The notes beneath the pieces were generated by a model. The model did no database searches and had not been told where the DNA came from. It saw only the letters and a list, made by a program, of their open reading frames with translations. From Rhea pennata (taxonomy: Eukaryota; Chordata; Aves; Rheiformes; Rheidae), in assembly GCF_028389875.1 (NCBI RefSeq), contig NC_084702.1, positions 71,955,582-72,019,581 on the forward strand: a DNA stretch of 64,000 nt, in the 5' to 3' direction. This document shows positions 49,363 to 60,600 of the stretch, one piece after another. The position numbers and the translations under genes are program-made. The stretch's first letter is position 1. Every line of letters begins with the position of its first letter.

Positions 49363-49920
49363 ATGGAGAACTATAAGAAGACCAAGATTGTGGAGAAACC
49401 TTGTCCTCTTCCTTTCACTGACCTGCCCCCTGATATTATTGAAATGAAAGTGAAGGACGGGAGCAAAATCAGAAACCTGATGGGATATGCGATAGGCAAG
49501 ATGGAGCTGGACTCAGTGAGACAGATCCTTTTCACTGGCTCAGGCAAGGCCGTCAGCAAGACCATTACTTGTGTGGAAATCATGAAACGAAGGCTCAAAG
49601 AACTCCACCAGATCACCAAAGTGCTCTTCAAACAGATCGAAGAGATCTGGGAACCCATTGTGCCTGAGGCAGGCCTTGATACCTTGACAGTGAAGAGAAA
49701 CATTCCTGCCATATGTGTCTTGCTCAGCAAAGATGCCCTTGATCCCCAAGAGCCTGGATATCAGGCTCCAGGCTCTTTTGAAGCTTTCTGGATCGAGACG
49801 CTCAAAGCTGAGTCCCAGGGCCAAATGAAGAGGAAGCAAGGTGGAGGAAGGGGAGCTGGCAACACAGAGAAGCACCCTCGGCCTGTTGGAGGGCATGAGG
49901 AGTCCTGCGAAAAGTCCTGA
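49363..49920 (+). CDS. RPP25L: Ribonuclease P/MRP subunit p25-like protein, single coding exon
   Basis: Alba-domain RNA-binding protein related to RPP25, which pairs with RPP20 on RNase P/MRP RNA. The 185-residue frame begins MENYKKTKIVEKPCPLPF. The Alba core covers about residues 22-128: EMKVKDGSKIRNLMGYAIGK, ILFTGSGKAVSKTITCVEI, KRRLKELHQITKVLF and TVKRNIPAICVLLSKDALD. These are conserved with human RPP25L (163 residues). The C-terminal tail is longer and basic. An acceptor at 49348 lies 14 bases before the ATG, and the context (A at -3, G at +4) is strong. The coding region is intronless, as in the human gene. Confidence 0.95.
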   Translation: MENYKKTKIVEKPCPLPFTDLPPDIIEMKVKDGSKIRNLMGYAIGKMELDSVRQILFTGSGKAVSKTITCVEIMKRRLKELHQITKVLFKQIEEIWEPIVPEAGLDTLTVKRNIPAICVLLSKDALDPQEPGYQAPGSFEAFWIETLKAESQGQMKRKQGGGRGAGNTEKHPRPVGGHEESCEKS

Positions 49921-50708
49921 GACAAAGACACGTTTGGGTGTAACTTAGGGGATTTAAGGAAAAAAGCCAGCTACTGTGCCTGGAAAGCTGCTGAACACAT
50001 GGGCTTGCAGAGCTGTTAGGGGAGGGAAGGAGAAGTTGCTATTTCAAAATAGACGTGATTGTAGCTGTCTGAAATTGTTTTGACAAGCTTCCTTGTCAGA
50101 GGCTGCCAGGCTGTACTCTGTGGCGTGCGGCTCAGGGATGAAACAGAGACGGGAACCGAGCATGGACTATTGGCATCTGGTCAGCGGGCCCAAAATAATA
50201 GCTGTTCACAGAGCTGGGTTTAAGCTGCGCGGGGAGATGCAGCAGGCGCAGTACAGCGCCTGCTCGAGGTAGAGGTGGCTCTTGCTGTGGCACAGCCGGA
50301 AGGTGTGATCTGACTTGGATTTCTGGCTGCTGCCTGCGTTGCCAGAGCTTGTGTATACAGAAAACACGGTCCTGGGCTGGATCAGCCGCTTAATCTGTGC
50401 CTGAAAGTCCGTCTTCTGCTAATCCCTTGTGGCAGGCTGCTGGTTTGAATGTAGGGCTGCAGTCTCTCCTCAGATACGACTCCATCTGTGATTTTTGCGA
50501 GAGTTGTACCCTTTCTGTCCTCCTTTGACCTCCTCTGTGGAGCTGGCAGATTAGACCTCTGTCTGCCAAGTTGTCAGGAGTTGACTAATGTAATGATCAG
50601 CCCAAAATCCCTAAGCTGTGCCAGTGCCTCAAGGTGGTAGTAGTGGTAAGCTCCAAAGCACACTGTTTCCCCTTTCTGCTCCTTTATGATACATAGAAAT
50701 GAATTTAA

Positions 50709-50714
50709 AATAAA
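50709..50714 (+). terminator. RPP25L: RPP25L polyadenylation signal AATAAA
   Basis: Canonical AATAAA about 790 bases after the stop, in AT-rich DNA followed by TTTATTT and a GT-rich stretch. A second AATAAA at 51042-51047, after a long T-rich tract, could be a distal alternative. Confidence 0.65.
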
Positions 50715-50759
50715 ATTTCCTCTTTATTTAATGTGAAATTTGTAATGTCTTCCTCATCG

Positions 50760-53700
50760 TGCTGGAGGTCATTCTCTAAACATTACTGTTGGAACGACGG
50801 CTGTGACTGTGGGCTGAACCTTCGTGCTTTGGCCTGCTCCTGAGGAGGAAGGGAACCTGCATATGGAAAGTTTTCTCTCATAAAGAACTGTAAATGGGCC
50901 CTGGTGTGTTTGGGGGGGTGGGGTGGGGAGGTTCCTTCCTTCCTTTGCAGTTCACCTCTAATATCCAAAGAAAGGTCAACATTTGTTTTTTCTGGGAAGC
51001 TTTTTTTCTTTTTTTTTCCTCTCTTTTTTTTTTCTTTTTTTAATAAACTGCCTAGAATTCCAGGCTCAAGTACTTCCTCCAAACTTTGCTAAATGAAGCG
51101 AAGGACAGAGCATCTTTTCAGTTTTTGCTTCTGGAGCAGCTGAGGTAAGTAAACATGGGGTGGGAAGAAAGTGCTGTTGCTTTGAAAGCCTGAACACTCG
51201 CCAGGACACCACCTGCATAAACCACATCGTGATTTAAACCACTGCCCGTCCTCTTTACTCTTCTTTCCCAACCCCTGCGTGTCTGTCGGCCGGCGCAGAA
51301 CCACTGCAGCTGCTCTACCTTGACCGATGCTTTCAAATCCACGGGATGCAAACACTTAGAGAAGGGTTGAAAGGGGAAACCTGTGTGGCATGACACCTCC
51401 GCAGCCAAGCCCGAGACTTCATCCGCCTGCAGTGCATGAGGCTGTTCACTTGCACCAGAACACGCTTCAGCACAGGCTGAGCATTTACCACCATCCTCAC
51501 CATTTATTTTTGTCTGCTGCCTGTGGGTGACTCATTCTTTTGCCTCTTTAACATGTTTCCCCAAACTACTGAAGCTGTATGAAAACATGTTTTCTGAGGA
51601 TTTAAATGGTGCTGTGCTGGCTGTCAGCAGCTTTGGTGGCTGAGGACCATGCAGCAAAAGGGGTCATCTTTGAGTCCAAACTTAATGACGTATAAAAACA
51701 AGAAGAAATAGAAAGGGAATTAATTTGTGCTCTTCAGTTAGGAAAAAACTGAAGGCATAATAACAATCTAAGTTGTTTTCAGGGCTAGTAAACAGCATTA
51801 TTTCCTGGGGATGCAGGTAGCCTGGGTTTAGATCGCAGTGAAGCACAGCTGCTGTTCAGACGTGCTTGTCTGCCAGATGGATAGAAACGATGGGGCAGCG
51901 TTACGCCTCGTAAAGTTGTGAACGCGAGATCCTGGCTGTATCCTACCGCTCTGATTTTGTAGTGTTAGGTGCAAGTGTCTGCATCGAGCTCGTGCTGGTC
52001 GGGAATTAAACATTCCGGATTTCACATATGTTGTCTCACTTCATTCCCGAATGAAAATTTAAAACGGGAGATCGCGCCGCGCACAGCGCGGACTGCCTGG
52101 CGCGAGCAGCGCCCTGACGTGGCGCGCGTGATCAGCCGCCGCTTCGGAGCTTGTGAAAGGTTTCTGCTGTTCCCGTACCCTGGGAACTAAGCTATTTTCG
52201 GTAGTCTCGTGGCAAGGTCCTGGAGCGACTGCTGAGGAACCTCGATGGCACGGCTGCGATGTCCAAACCTCTTCGTGGTGCCAAAGCAGATGAAACCTGG
52301 AGATGGAGCCGAGTCAAGCTAAGGTGATTTATCTTTGCCAGAGGCCTGCTGTCCCCAGCTGTTATTCCCTTACATCTAAGGAGGAGACTGCTTTTATTAA
52401 TTTAGTGATAAATGCCAAGGAACGATGCTCAAGTGTCTGATTTGATGTTTTCTACCACTTTCATAGGGATGAGCTCAAAATTTCTTGTTTACTGTTAAAA
52501 ATACCCTTTTAAAGGAAAGTCAGCTCCTAAAACAGCCCGTGTAAATCCTCCCTAATGGCCGTGGTGCTTTTAACGCCTTCTAATCAAAACTGCAACATGA
52601 TGTTTTTTTTTTCATTTTTAATATATAATTTTATTTATGGTTTGAAAATGACCATCAGCTCCCTGCAGGGGTTCTGCCTGCCGGGCGTTAGGGCAGCTGG
52701 CAACCGCGGCGCTTTCCTTCCCCGGGGGGCCGGGAGCGGTCCCGCCACGGGCTCGCGTGCCGAGTTTTGCCTCCGCTTTGGGGGGCTTGTTGCCGTTCCC
52801 CGCTCCGCGGTGGGGAAGGGCCCCCCGCGCGGCCTGCCACGTTTGCTCCCGTCAGCCAGGAGAGGTCCCTAGCTCACTCGCCAACGCTTGGTTCGCTTCC
52901 AGCTTCGTCTTTCCCCTCCACTGCGAGGGGTTTGTGCCATAAACCTCCCGCAGGCAGGGAGGAGGGAGGGAGGGTTTGAGGGTTCGGGCCGCGGCCAGGA
53001 CCCCGTTTCGCACCGTGCTCTCGGCAGGTCTGTGCAGTCCACCCCACCGGGCAGGGGCAAGGCTGGTCCTCGCACCCGCCAGCCTCCCCGGTGAAAGCGG
53101 GTGCTGGAGAGGACTGGCTGTGTGGGAGACGGGCTCCGAACCCCCTTTGCTTTGCCCACTGCTCTTCCCTGCAGCAAATCCCCTTGCCTCACCCTCGGGC
53201 GCCTGCATGTCTGCAGTGGCATGGGCCAGGCAAGCACGGAGGGCAGGTTGGGAGGTGGACGGGGGTGTGAGGAGCCCAGCCCAGCCCGGCACATCTCAGC
53301 CCCACGGAGCTTCGTGCCTTCCAACGTGTCCAGCCCCGGTCCCTTGGCTCTCGTCAGGTGACGAGCGGCTCCTCCAGGGATGAAGCCTGTGGTGCCCTTC
53401 GATGATGCTCGGCTGGGGAGTTTCCCCACAGCTCTGCCCCGGGCGGCTCCTATGGTGACTCTGATCTCACCGGCTTGCAGGACATTTGGCTTCACCACGC
53501 CTCTGTGCTGTCCCATGACTCACGTCCTGGGCATGGCTTTTTGGAGCAACTTCAGGTACCACGATGGTCCCGTGTGAAAAAGAGGAGGATGAGGGCTAGG
53601 TGAAACAGCCAGGCTCCCTGCGGCATCAGGGTGGCCCCAAATGCCCCTGAGGAGGCAGGACGTGGGCGTGGGGGTACCAGAGGGGTGGGCACACCGTGCC

Positions 53701-54180
53701 AGGACATGCCACCCCTCTCCAGCCTCGTCTCACAGCCTGGCCCTGTTCTACCCAAGCCGGGGCAGAGCAGCGCGGGGGACGGTGCTGGGACCCGACCGCC
53801 GGGGCTCGGACCGTGGCCGAGCGGCCAGAGGGTCCCGCGCGGTCCTGCAGCCTCCTGCCGCCGCGGGGAGAGCCCCAGGCGCAGCCTCGCCTCGGCTCCC
53901 CGCGGGAACCGGCTCCCCGGAGCCCGTCACTGCCGAGCGAGGCCGGGCCGGGGCCGGGGCGGTGCGGGCACGCGTGGGTGCTTGGGTGTCTCCACGCGCG
54001 TGTGTGCGCGCTAGGGCAGGACGGGGCCGTTAAGGGCTGGGCAGAGCGGGCAGGGGGCAGCACGAGCACGGCAAGCAGGACAGACAGCAGGAGCGGACGG
54101 ACAGACGAGACGGGCCGGGCCGGACACGCATCGCGCCGCTGTCCCGGCGGCGCCGAGCGCCACTCACGTGGGGACGGGGC
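50760..54180. other. RPP25L-ENHO intergenic region, no gene recognised
   Basis: In mammals CNTFR lies between these two genes on the same strand. I see no CNTFR-like immunoglobulin or fibronectin exon and no WSDWS motif. The stretch runs from AT-rich (50.8-52.6 kb, with a T-rich tract near 51000-51040) into GC-rich DNA approaching the ENHO promoter. Confidence 0.6.
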
Positions 54181-54415
54181 GGAGGGGGCGTGGCCGCAGC
54201 GGCGGGCTCGCCCAATGGAGGGCGGCCGGCGCGGGGCGTCAGCCAATGGCGGGGGCGGGGCGCCGCCGGGCCCCGCCCGCCCGATGCCGGCGGGAGGGAG
54301 CGCGGAGCCGCCGGGCTGCGGCACCGACGGGGCGGCCCGGCCCGGCCCGCTCCGGCCCCGCTCCAGCCCCGCCGCCCGGCCCGGCCCGGCCCGGCCCCGC
54401 CGCCGAGCGGAGCAG
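54180..54415 (+). promoter_or_regulatory. ENHO: ENHO promoter and likely non-coding first exon
   Basis: Two CCAAT boxes (CCCAATGG at 54211-54218 and GCCAATGG at 54242-54249) sit next to GC boxes in a CpG island. A strong donor AGCAG/GTAACG at 54415/54416 would splice to the acceptor CTTCCAG ending at 55311, which starts the coding exon. The exact transcription start is unknown. Confidence 0.6.
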
Positions 54416-55337
54416 GTAACGCGGCCCGCGGGGGCCGGGGAGGGGCTCCGGCGGGTCCCGCTGCGGGCGCCCCGGCGGGCGGGCGGGGAGGGCGCGGGGC
54501 CGGCGCACGGCGGCCCCTCGGCCCGCGCATGGTGGTGGGGCCCGGGCGCTGCCGCGGGGGAAGGGGCCGCGGCCACTGCCGGGGCCCCTCGGGGCTGCGG
54601 GCAGGCCGCGGGTCCCGGCCTCGGCGCGCGGGGTCGAGGCGCCGTCGCTGCCCCGCTGCAGCGGCCGCTTCACCCAAGCGGGTGAGTGCGGGGCGGGGGG
54701 GAGGTTAAACCCTCCCCGCCCCAAACCCGGCCGCGGCCCGCTCGCCCCGCTCCCGGCGCCGTCCGGAGGCGCTGGCACGGGGCCCGCGTCCTCGGGGTGC
54801 CGGGTGCGGGCGCCTCCTCCACCGGCCGCGCGAAGGCGGCGAGGCCGGGGCCGGCCGAGGCCTTCTGCGCCGGGCTCAGCGGCTCTACCGGGCGAGCGGG
54901 CGCTTCCCTCTCCCGTGGCCCCGCCGGTGCCGCGCGGCCCCTGCTGCGGGGCCCAGACGGGCGGCGGGGTGGGCGCGGTGCCCGCCGCCTCCGGGCAGGA
55001 GGCGGTGGCGAAAGCCCCCGCTGGGAATAAAGCAGAGACCCGACGGGTTCGGTCCGCGCCAGGCCGGCGGGGGCGGGAGCCGAGGGACTCTGTCCCGGCA
55101 GGGCCCTCCAGGCTCCCGGCGTCCAGCGGCAGCGGCCGCCCCGGCGGCGCGGGCCCGGCGCGGCAGGGAGCTGCCGCCGGACCGCTCCGCGGGGAGGGTG
55201 GCAGCTCCCTGCTCCGGAACGGCAGCGCCGTTGCCGCTGCGAGCCCTCTGCGGGCTGCCCCGAGGGGGCTCGGGCACGTCCCGCCGGTGACGGTGACTTT
55301 CTCCCTTCCAGGTGCGAGAGGCAGGAGCAGCGTCCTG

Positions 55338-55451
55338 ATGTCCCCGCGGCGCTGCCGGAGCAGGGAAAGCCGAGGCCTGGGGGCCGCGAGCGTCGCCGTG
55401 GAGCAACCACCGAGGCGGCGGCTCCGCAGGGCTAAGCCGCGGTGCGGGTGA
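55338..55451 (+). other. Upstream open reading frame in the ENHO 5' leader
   Basis: A 37-codon frame (MSPRRCRSRESRGLG...) lies entirely within the inferred 5' leader of the coding exon (55312-55754). A second upstream ATG at 55628 opens a 57-codon frame that runs to 55801, across the main start in another frame. They probably act, if at all, on translation efficiency. Confidence 0.4.
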
Positions 55452-55754
55452 GGCCGTGCTGCCGCCGGCGTGGCCCCATCCGGCCGCGGGGCTGCGAGCT
55501 GGGCGCCGCGCGCCCCGGAGCCCCCTTCGCCTCCCCGGAGTGGGCGCCCAGCCAGGAGGCAGAGGCGCCGGGGGAGGGGGGCCGCCTCACTGCCGGGACC
55601 CTTGGGAGCGGCTGCCGTCCCCTGCCAATGCCTGCGGGTGCACACCGCGCTCTCCGTCGCTGCGCCGGCATCCCGAGCACCGTGCTAAGGCTGGGGGCCG
55701 GCTGGGGGCCCGGCGTTCCCCCACGGAGCGGGGCTGCCCCGGCGGGCAGCGGTG

Positions 55755-55940
55755 ATGGGGGCGGCTCTCTCCACCGGAGCAGTCGTTGCTATTTCTTTTA
55801 ACTGCGTCATCGCGCTGCTCATCCTCATCCTCTTCCTCATCCTGTGCAAGGCCTGCAGGACCCCATCCTGCCCGAAGAAGGGCCCGTCCTCCGACACGGA
55901 CGAGACGAGGAACGAAGAGAAGCACCTGCTGCAGCCGTGA
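55755..55940 (+). CDS. ENHO: Adropin precursor (energy homeostasis associated), short form
   Basis: 61 residues against 76 in human. The N-terminal half is clearly adropin: MGAALSTGAVVAISFNCV, then a hydrophobic helix at about residues 8-31 ending ILCKACR (human ILCWACH). The C-terminus ends KHLLQP where human ends SYLLQP. Between these, the segment corresponding to the secreted human hormone (34-76) is about 28 residues, Lys/Asp/Glu-rich, and little conserved. The coding exon begins at the acceptor at 55311/55312. The ATG context (G at -3, G at +4) is strong. Position between RPP25L and DNAI1, tail-to-tail with DNAI1, agrees with the human locus. Human adropin is described as a secreted or membrane-bound metabolic regulator from liver and brain. 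Confidence 0.87.
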   Translation: MGAALSTGAVVAISFNCVIALLILILFLILCKACRTPSCPKKGPSSDTDETRNEEKHLLQP

Positions 55941-56825
55941 GCCGTGTGGGACGGGCTGGCTCGCGGGAGGCCGAGCCCTCCGGCTCTTGTTGCTGCCCTC
56001 CGCTGGGGCCGGCTCTGCCGAGGGCTCTGGGACTCGGTGGCCGCCTGGCTGCGCCGAAGGAGCTGCACGAGTCTGGACGCCGCGTCCGCCCCGGGACGGG
56101 GCTAGCTGCGGCGCTGGGGCGGACAGGATGAGAGCCGAGGGGACGCGGAGCGGCTTGCAGGTGCTGTGGAGCTGGGCAGAGCCCATCCTTCGTGCATTTT
56201 CGGTGCCTGAGAGCCCCGCGGACGGCCGTGGGGACGGAGGAGAGGCGGTGAGCGTGGGGCCGGCCAGCCCGCGGGTCGCCCGTGCCGCGGGGTCGGACAG
56301 CAGCCACCCCGGTGAGCCAGGACGGCGCAGAGGGCTGCTTGGCCTGTCCATTTGTCCACGGCCCACCTGTTGGTCCACTCCAGCGCTAGCGCCAACAGTG
56401 CCGTGCAGACTGCTCTCCTCCTCCTCCTCGCCGCCGTGCCCGGCGGGGACAGAGAGCTGGGGCAGGGCTATGGGGAAGCTGCGGGGAGCAGGGAAGCGCT
56501 GCGTGGAGCAGGGAAGCGCTGCGGGCACCCAGACAAACGGCGCTCAAGGGTCTTCCAGTGCCACCACTTGGGGCCCGGAGCTGGGGCCGGGGCCGGGCCT
56601 GGGCCGGCCCCGCTCTCTGGAGCCACAGGGGCTCTGCGGGCGAGCGGAGAGCCATCCTGCGGCCCCGCCAGCCGCCTCCTCGCTGCTCGGCAATAGCCAG
56701 AGCCGGGGGCTGTGGGGGGGCCGGGTCCCCGCGGGCTGTGCCGAGGCTGCGATCCCTCCCATGGCGGTGCCCTGCCATCAGGTGTAGCTAATGTGTTCCC
56801 TCTGCGACGGTGTTTTTACTAGACT

Positions 56826-56831
56826 AATAAA
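56826..56831 (+). terminator. ENHO: ENHO polyadenylation signal AATAAA
   Basis: Canonical hexamer about 890 bases after the ENHO stop. The intervening GC-rich DNA is the presumed 3' UTR and contains a short duplicated segment (GGAGCAGGGAAGCGCTGCG) near 56485-56523. Confidence 0.65.
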
Positions 56832-57436
56832 CCGATGGTTCTGCCCCGCGTCCCGGCTCGGGGGAGGCACCGTGTTCAGTCGGTCCCCACGGCTCCGAGC
56901 AGGTGCCGGGGGTGTGGGGGGCAGAGCTGGCGGCAGGCGTCCTGCGGGGCGCGAGCGGTTTGCTGGGGCACCGGCGCGAGGGAGGGCTCGCGGCCGCCTC
57001 CGTCGGCGCTTCATGCCACGCAGCCGTCGGCGCTGAGCGACCCGAGCCCTAACAGCACCGGAAGGTTTCCAAGTTGTGGCCTTGAGTTGCAGGGCACGGG
57101 ACAGGCGTAGGGGACGTGGGTGAGCCGGGCGGCCAGAGCTCACTCCCCCTTCCCCCCCCCTCCCGCTGCCGCCACCCAGGGGCACGAGCGCCGCTGCTCC
57201 CCAGCCTCGGTGGAGCCAGCCAGCGACGGCTCATCAGCATGCGGCGAGGCCGCCGCAGCTCCCGGTGCCGCCGCAGCCACGCAGCAGCTAATCCCCGCGC
57301 TGCAGAGCCCCGCGCGGCGAGCGGGCGCCGCAAACCGGGGCCGGCGCTCGGCGCGGGGCCGGCTGAGCCTGGCGCGGCGAGGTGCCGGCCGTCCCCAGGG
57401 ATGGCTCTGCACGCTGCGGGCCTTTCAGCAGCTCTG

Positions 57437-57442
57437 TTTATT
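57437..57442 (-). terminator. DNAI1: DNAI1 polyadenylation signal AATAAA
   Basis: Canonical hexamer on the minus strand about 140 bases past the DNAI1 stop. It defines a short 3' UTR and leaves about 0.6 kb between the convergent ENHO and DNAI1 ends. Confidence 0.65.
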
Positions 57443-57580
57443 TTTCCGGGCCCGGAGACGAAGCGTTCCCGCTATGCAAAGCGCGGGCGGCGTGGGGCCC
57501 GCTGCATGCGTGACGAGCGGGCGCCGCTCAGAGCAGGGCTCGTTTGCCCAGCCCGGCGGGCCCGGCGTCCCGCTCACCGC

Positions 57581-57685
57581 TCACCTCCCTGCCTGGCTGG
57601 CCGGCTCTCTCACAAGGTTGAGCAGCTTGTCCAGCTTTGCGACTTCCACCTCGGGGCCCTTCTTGACCTCCTGGCCTTTCTTCTC
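57581..57685 (-). CDS. DNAI1: Dynein axonemal intermediate chain 1, last coding exon only (partial)
   Basis: DNAI1 is a WD-repeat intermediate chain of the outer dynein arm in motile cilia and sperm flagella. This 105-base exon follows a pyrimidine-rich tract and CCGCAG. It encodes [20 protein letters not shown] and then LLNLVRE, which match the human C-terminus ([27 protein letters not shown]). It ends in a different tail, PASQAGR. The exon enters in phase 0, directly after the position of human LRKMPK. No upstream exon was recognised before the window ends, so the rest of the gene lies beyond 64 kb. Confidence 0.87.
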   Translation of the reverse strand, partial: EKKGQEVKKGPEVEVAKLDKLLNLVREPASQAGR

Positions 57686-60600
57686 CTGCGGAGAGAGCGA
57701 GCGAGGCAGAGCGCTGAGCAGGCGGCGGCAGCCGGGCGCGGGGCCCGCGGGAGGCGAGGGCGCCGCGGGAGGTGTAAAGGCACCCGAGGACTGAGCTGAG
57801 GAGCAAGGAAGGGGCAACTGGGGCCGCTCTGGCCCCTGGACGCGAAGGATGCAGCCCGCAGGCTGCAGCCGAGAGGACCAGCCTCTCCGCACCCGTCCTG
57901 TCCCCGGGAGCGCCGCCGAAGGGGCCGCTCTGCCCGCTCGCAGCCTCCGCGCCGGAGAGGCTCTCGGGGGGCCGCGCGAGCAGAGCACCCGGCGTTTGAG
58001 CAAAGACTCCCTGCCTGGAAAACATCAGTTCCCCTCCCGCTGTACCAGATCCTCCGACAGCCTCAGGGTGCAGCAATTATGAACGTGCTTCTTCCTCCAG
58101 CGCCGGGAAAAAACCCACCGGGGCGCCGAGCTGCGGAGCCGTCTCTAGATTTCTCCAGCAAAGCCGGGTGCGCTGAAGTCAGCCAGAGCTCATCCTCCCC
58201 CCTCCCACCCCTCTGCAGCGGCGGCAGCGCTGGCAGCCCCCCGGGGCAGGTGGGGCGTGCGCCCACGTGGCGCCTGCTGCTCTCCCGCCCCAGCCGCGGC
58301 AGAGCGGAGGCTTCCCTCAGCTACGGCGCAGCGAGGCGAAAGCGGTTCAGCCCCCTGGCTTGAACTGGGGTGTTTGGAAAGCCCCTTCGGAGGGTTGCTT
58401 GTATTTCCCAAGCCCCCGGGGCGCGTACCGGGAAGGTGCTGGCTTGCACCGACACCGCTAAGTGAGCAGCGGCCTTCGTAGCCCCGCTCTGGGCGCCGGG
58501 AGCGATGTTTATACCGACGGCCCACGTCACAGCTGAGCATCTCTCTAAACGAGCGTGTTCAGATAAACACAGCTGCTCGGGGTATTTTCAGGACCCAGCT
58601 ATTCCGCCGGAAAAGCTGCTTTGCCGTGTGACAGCAGCCGAAACGCTCCCTGCGCCGCCCCCAGCGTGGGGCACGGGGCAGGCTGCTCGCCGAGCTGTGC
58701 CACAGAGCCCCCCCGCTCGGCTCGGCTGCTCGCTGCTGCGAAAGGGAGGGTGCTGAAGCAGCCACCCCCTCCCACCCAAGCCGCCTCGTAGCCCCCCCAG
58801 CAGCCTCGAAAAACCCGCCTCGCCTAGCTCGACTCCTTCGCTGCCGCTGAGCATCCCGGAGCAAAGACATGCACGAGGCAGTCACGAGGCATAACCAAAG
58901 CAGAGCCTCCAATTTTGCAGCAAAAATGGCACGGAGAAGGGAAAGTGTAACATCTTTTGGGGGGGGGGGCACAGAGAGACGTTTCCCTTCCCTTCCAGAT
59001 CTGGGGGTTGAGCCGAGCCGGGCTGCTTGGCAGCCACACGGGAGCCGTGCAAAGCCTCGTCCTCCCCGTCCCCACGGCGCGGGCGGCTGCGGAGCTGAGC
59101 GTCTGCGGAAGCGCTGGCGCCGAGGAGCTCGCCGAACGGGTGCCGGAGCCGCCCGCAGCAACGCGGCCGGTGGTTTTACTCTTTAAGCGCTCCTGGCGAG
59201 AGGGCGAAATGCTCGCAGCTGAAGCAGCGCGGAGGAAAAGCGCCAGGAATGCACCTGCTCGGGCATGGCCAGGGCAAAACCAGCTCCGCATGGGGCCAGA
59301 CCCCGCTGGCGGGCCGCGACGCAGGCAGACTGCCCCGCGCACGTCGGCACGGCCGTGTCAGCCCAGGGCTGGTCCTCGCAGCCAAATCCCGCGCTCGGGC
59401 TCTGCCCCGGCTCTCTGGGCAGGGAAACTGAGGCACGAGGGGGAAGATCACCGGTTCCTGGCCCTATAGGCAGTGCGGGCACGACTGCTGCAGGGCCCTG
59501 GGCTCTCACCTCAACCCAACGCAAGTACTGATGCTACAAGCAAGTGGGAGGCAGAGGACAGCCGAGGTGGAGCCACGCGGGAGGAGGAGGCCGGGCTGTT
59601 TGAAGACCTCGGATCTGTTGCCCTGAGAGCCCCAGCCTAGCGCTCCACAAACTGGTCCATATTGAACTCCACATCCATAATATGGGAGTCATTTAAACTG
59701 GATTCACTGCTTCTTGGCTCGTGCTTTCCCTCCCTTGCTGAACAGTAAAACGCCAAGCTAATAAAATCCTCTCATAAAACCCATGATGCTGGCACTTTTC
59801 AGCAACTCCTTCCCCCCCCCCCCCCCGCCATTGGTGGAATAACCATAAAACATCTGCTGTGAGGTTTGGATTAAACAAAACAAAACATGTTTCTGTTTCA
59901 AAGCAGCAAGAGTGTCAGCCATGCTGGCAAGGACGTCAATGGAAAATTCCCCTTAAGGTCCCCGGGAGGCAGACTAGGTCCTTTCTCCCCTGCTGAGTCC
60001 CGGCCGAAGGGCCCAGGCCTGGCTCAGCCCTGCGGGGTCCCCTCATGCCAGGGATGCTCCCAGCGCCTGCCATTCCTGGTAGGATGGGATTTCTAGGCAC
60101 AGCTGCATGATCTGACCCCCTTTACAAAGTAAGTATCCCAGTGGCTTAGGATGCTGGCTTCTCATGCAAAAGCAATTTAAGCTTTTACAGGCCAATTTAG
60201 AAGGGGATAAGGAGCTTCAGGAAGCCACCAGCATCGCTGTCTAAAACTCCCAGATGGCTCCTTACTGTACTCAACAGGAAGGACTTCACAGGATCTTTGC
60301 TTTTTAAATGCCTGAAGCCCTTGGTAAACCCAGCACACTGGCGGTTGCCCCCCTGCCTCCTCCTTTCAGTAAGAGGGGGGCTCCTAGCCACTTCTGAGAG
60401 CAGGGCTGTGCCTGGTGCCCAGCAATGGCTGAGGCTGGAGAAGACCTCACCTCCTTCCTTCCTACTCTGCTCAGGACCAAGGCTGCTCAAGGTCAAGACC
60501 CTGAGAGTGAGAGCTTCTCCATTAGCAAAACATACCAGTGATGGGACCAGGGAATTAAATGAATGAAGGCAAAAAGAAGAGAATTCCCTGGGTCATTTCT

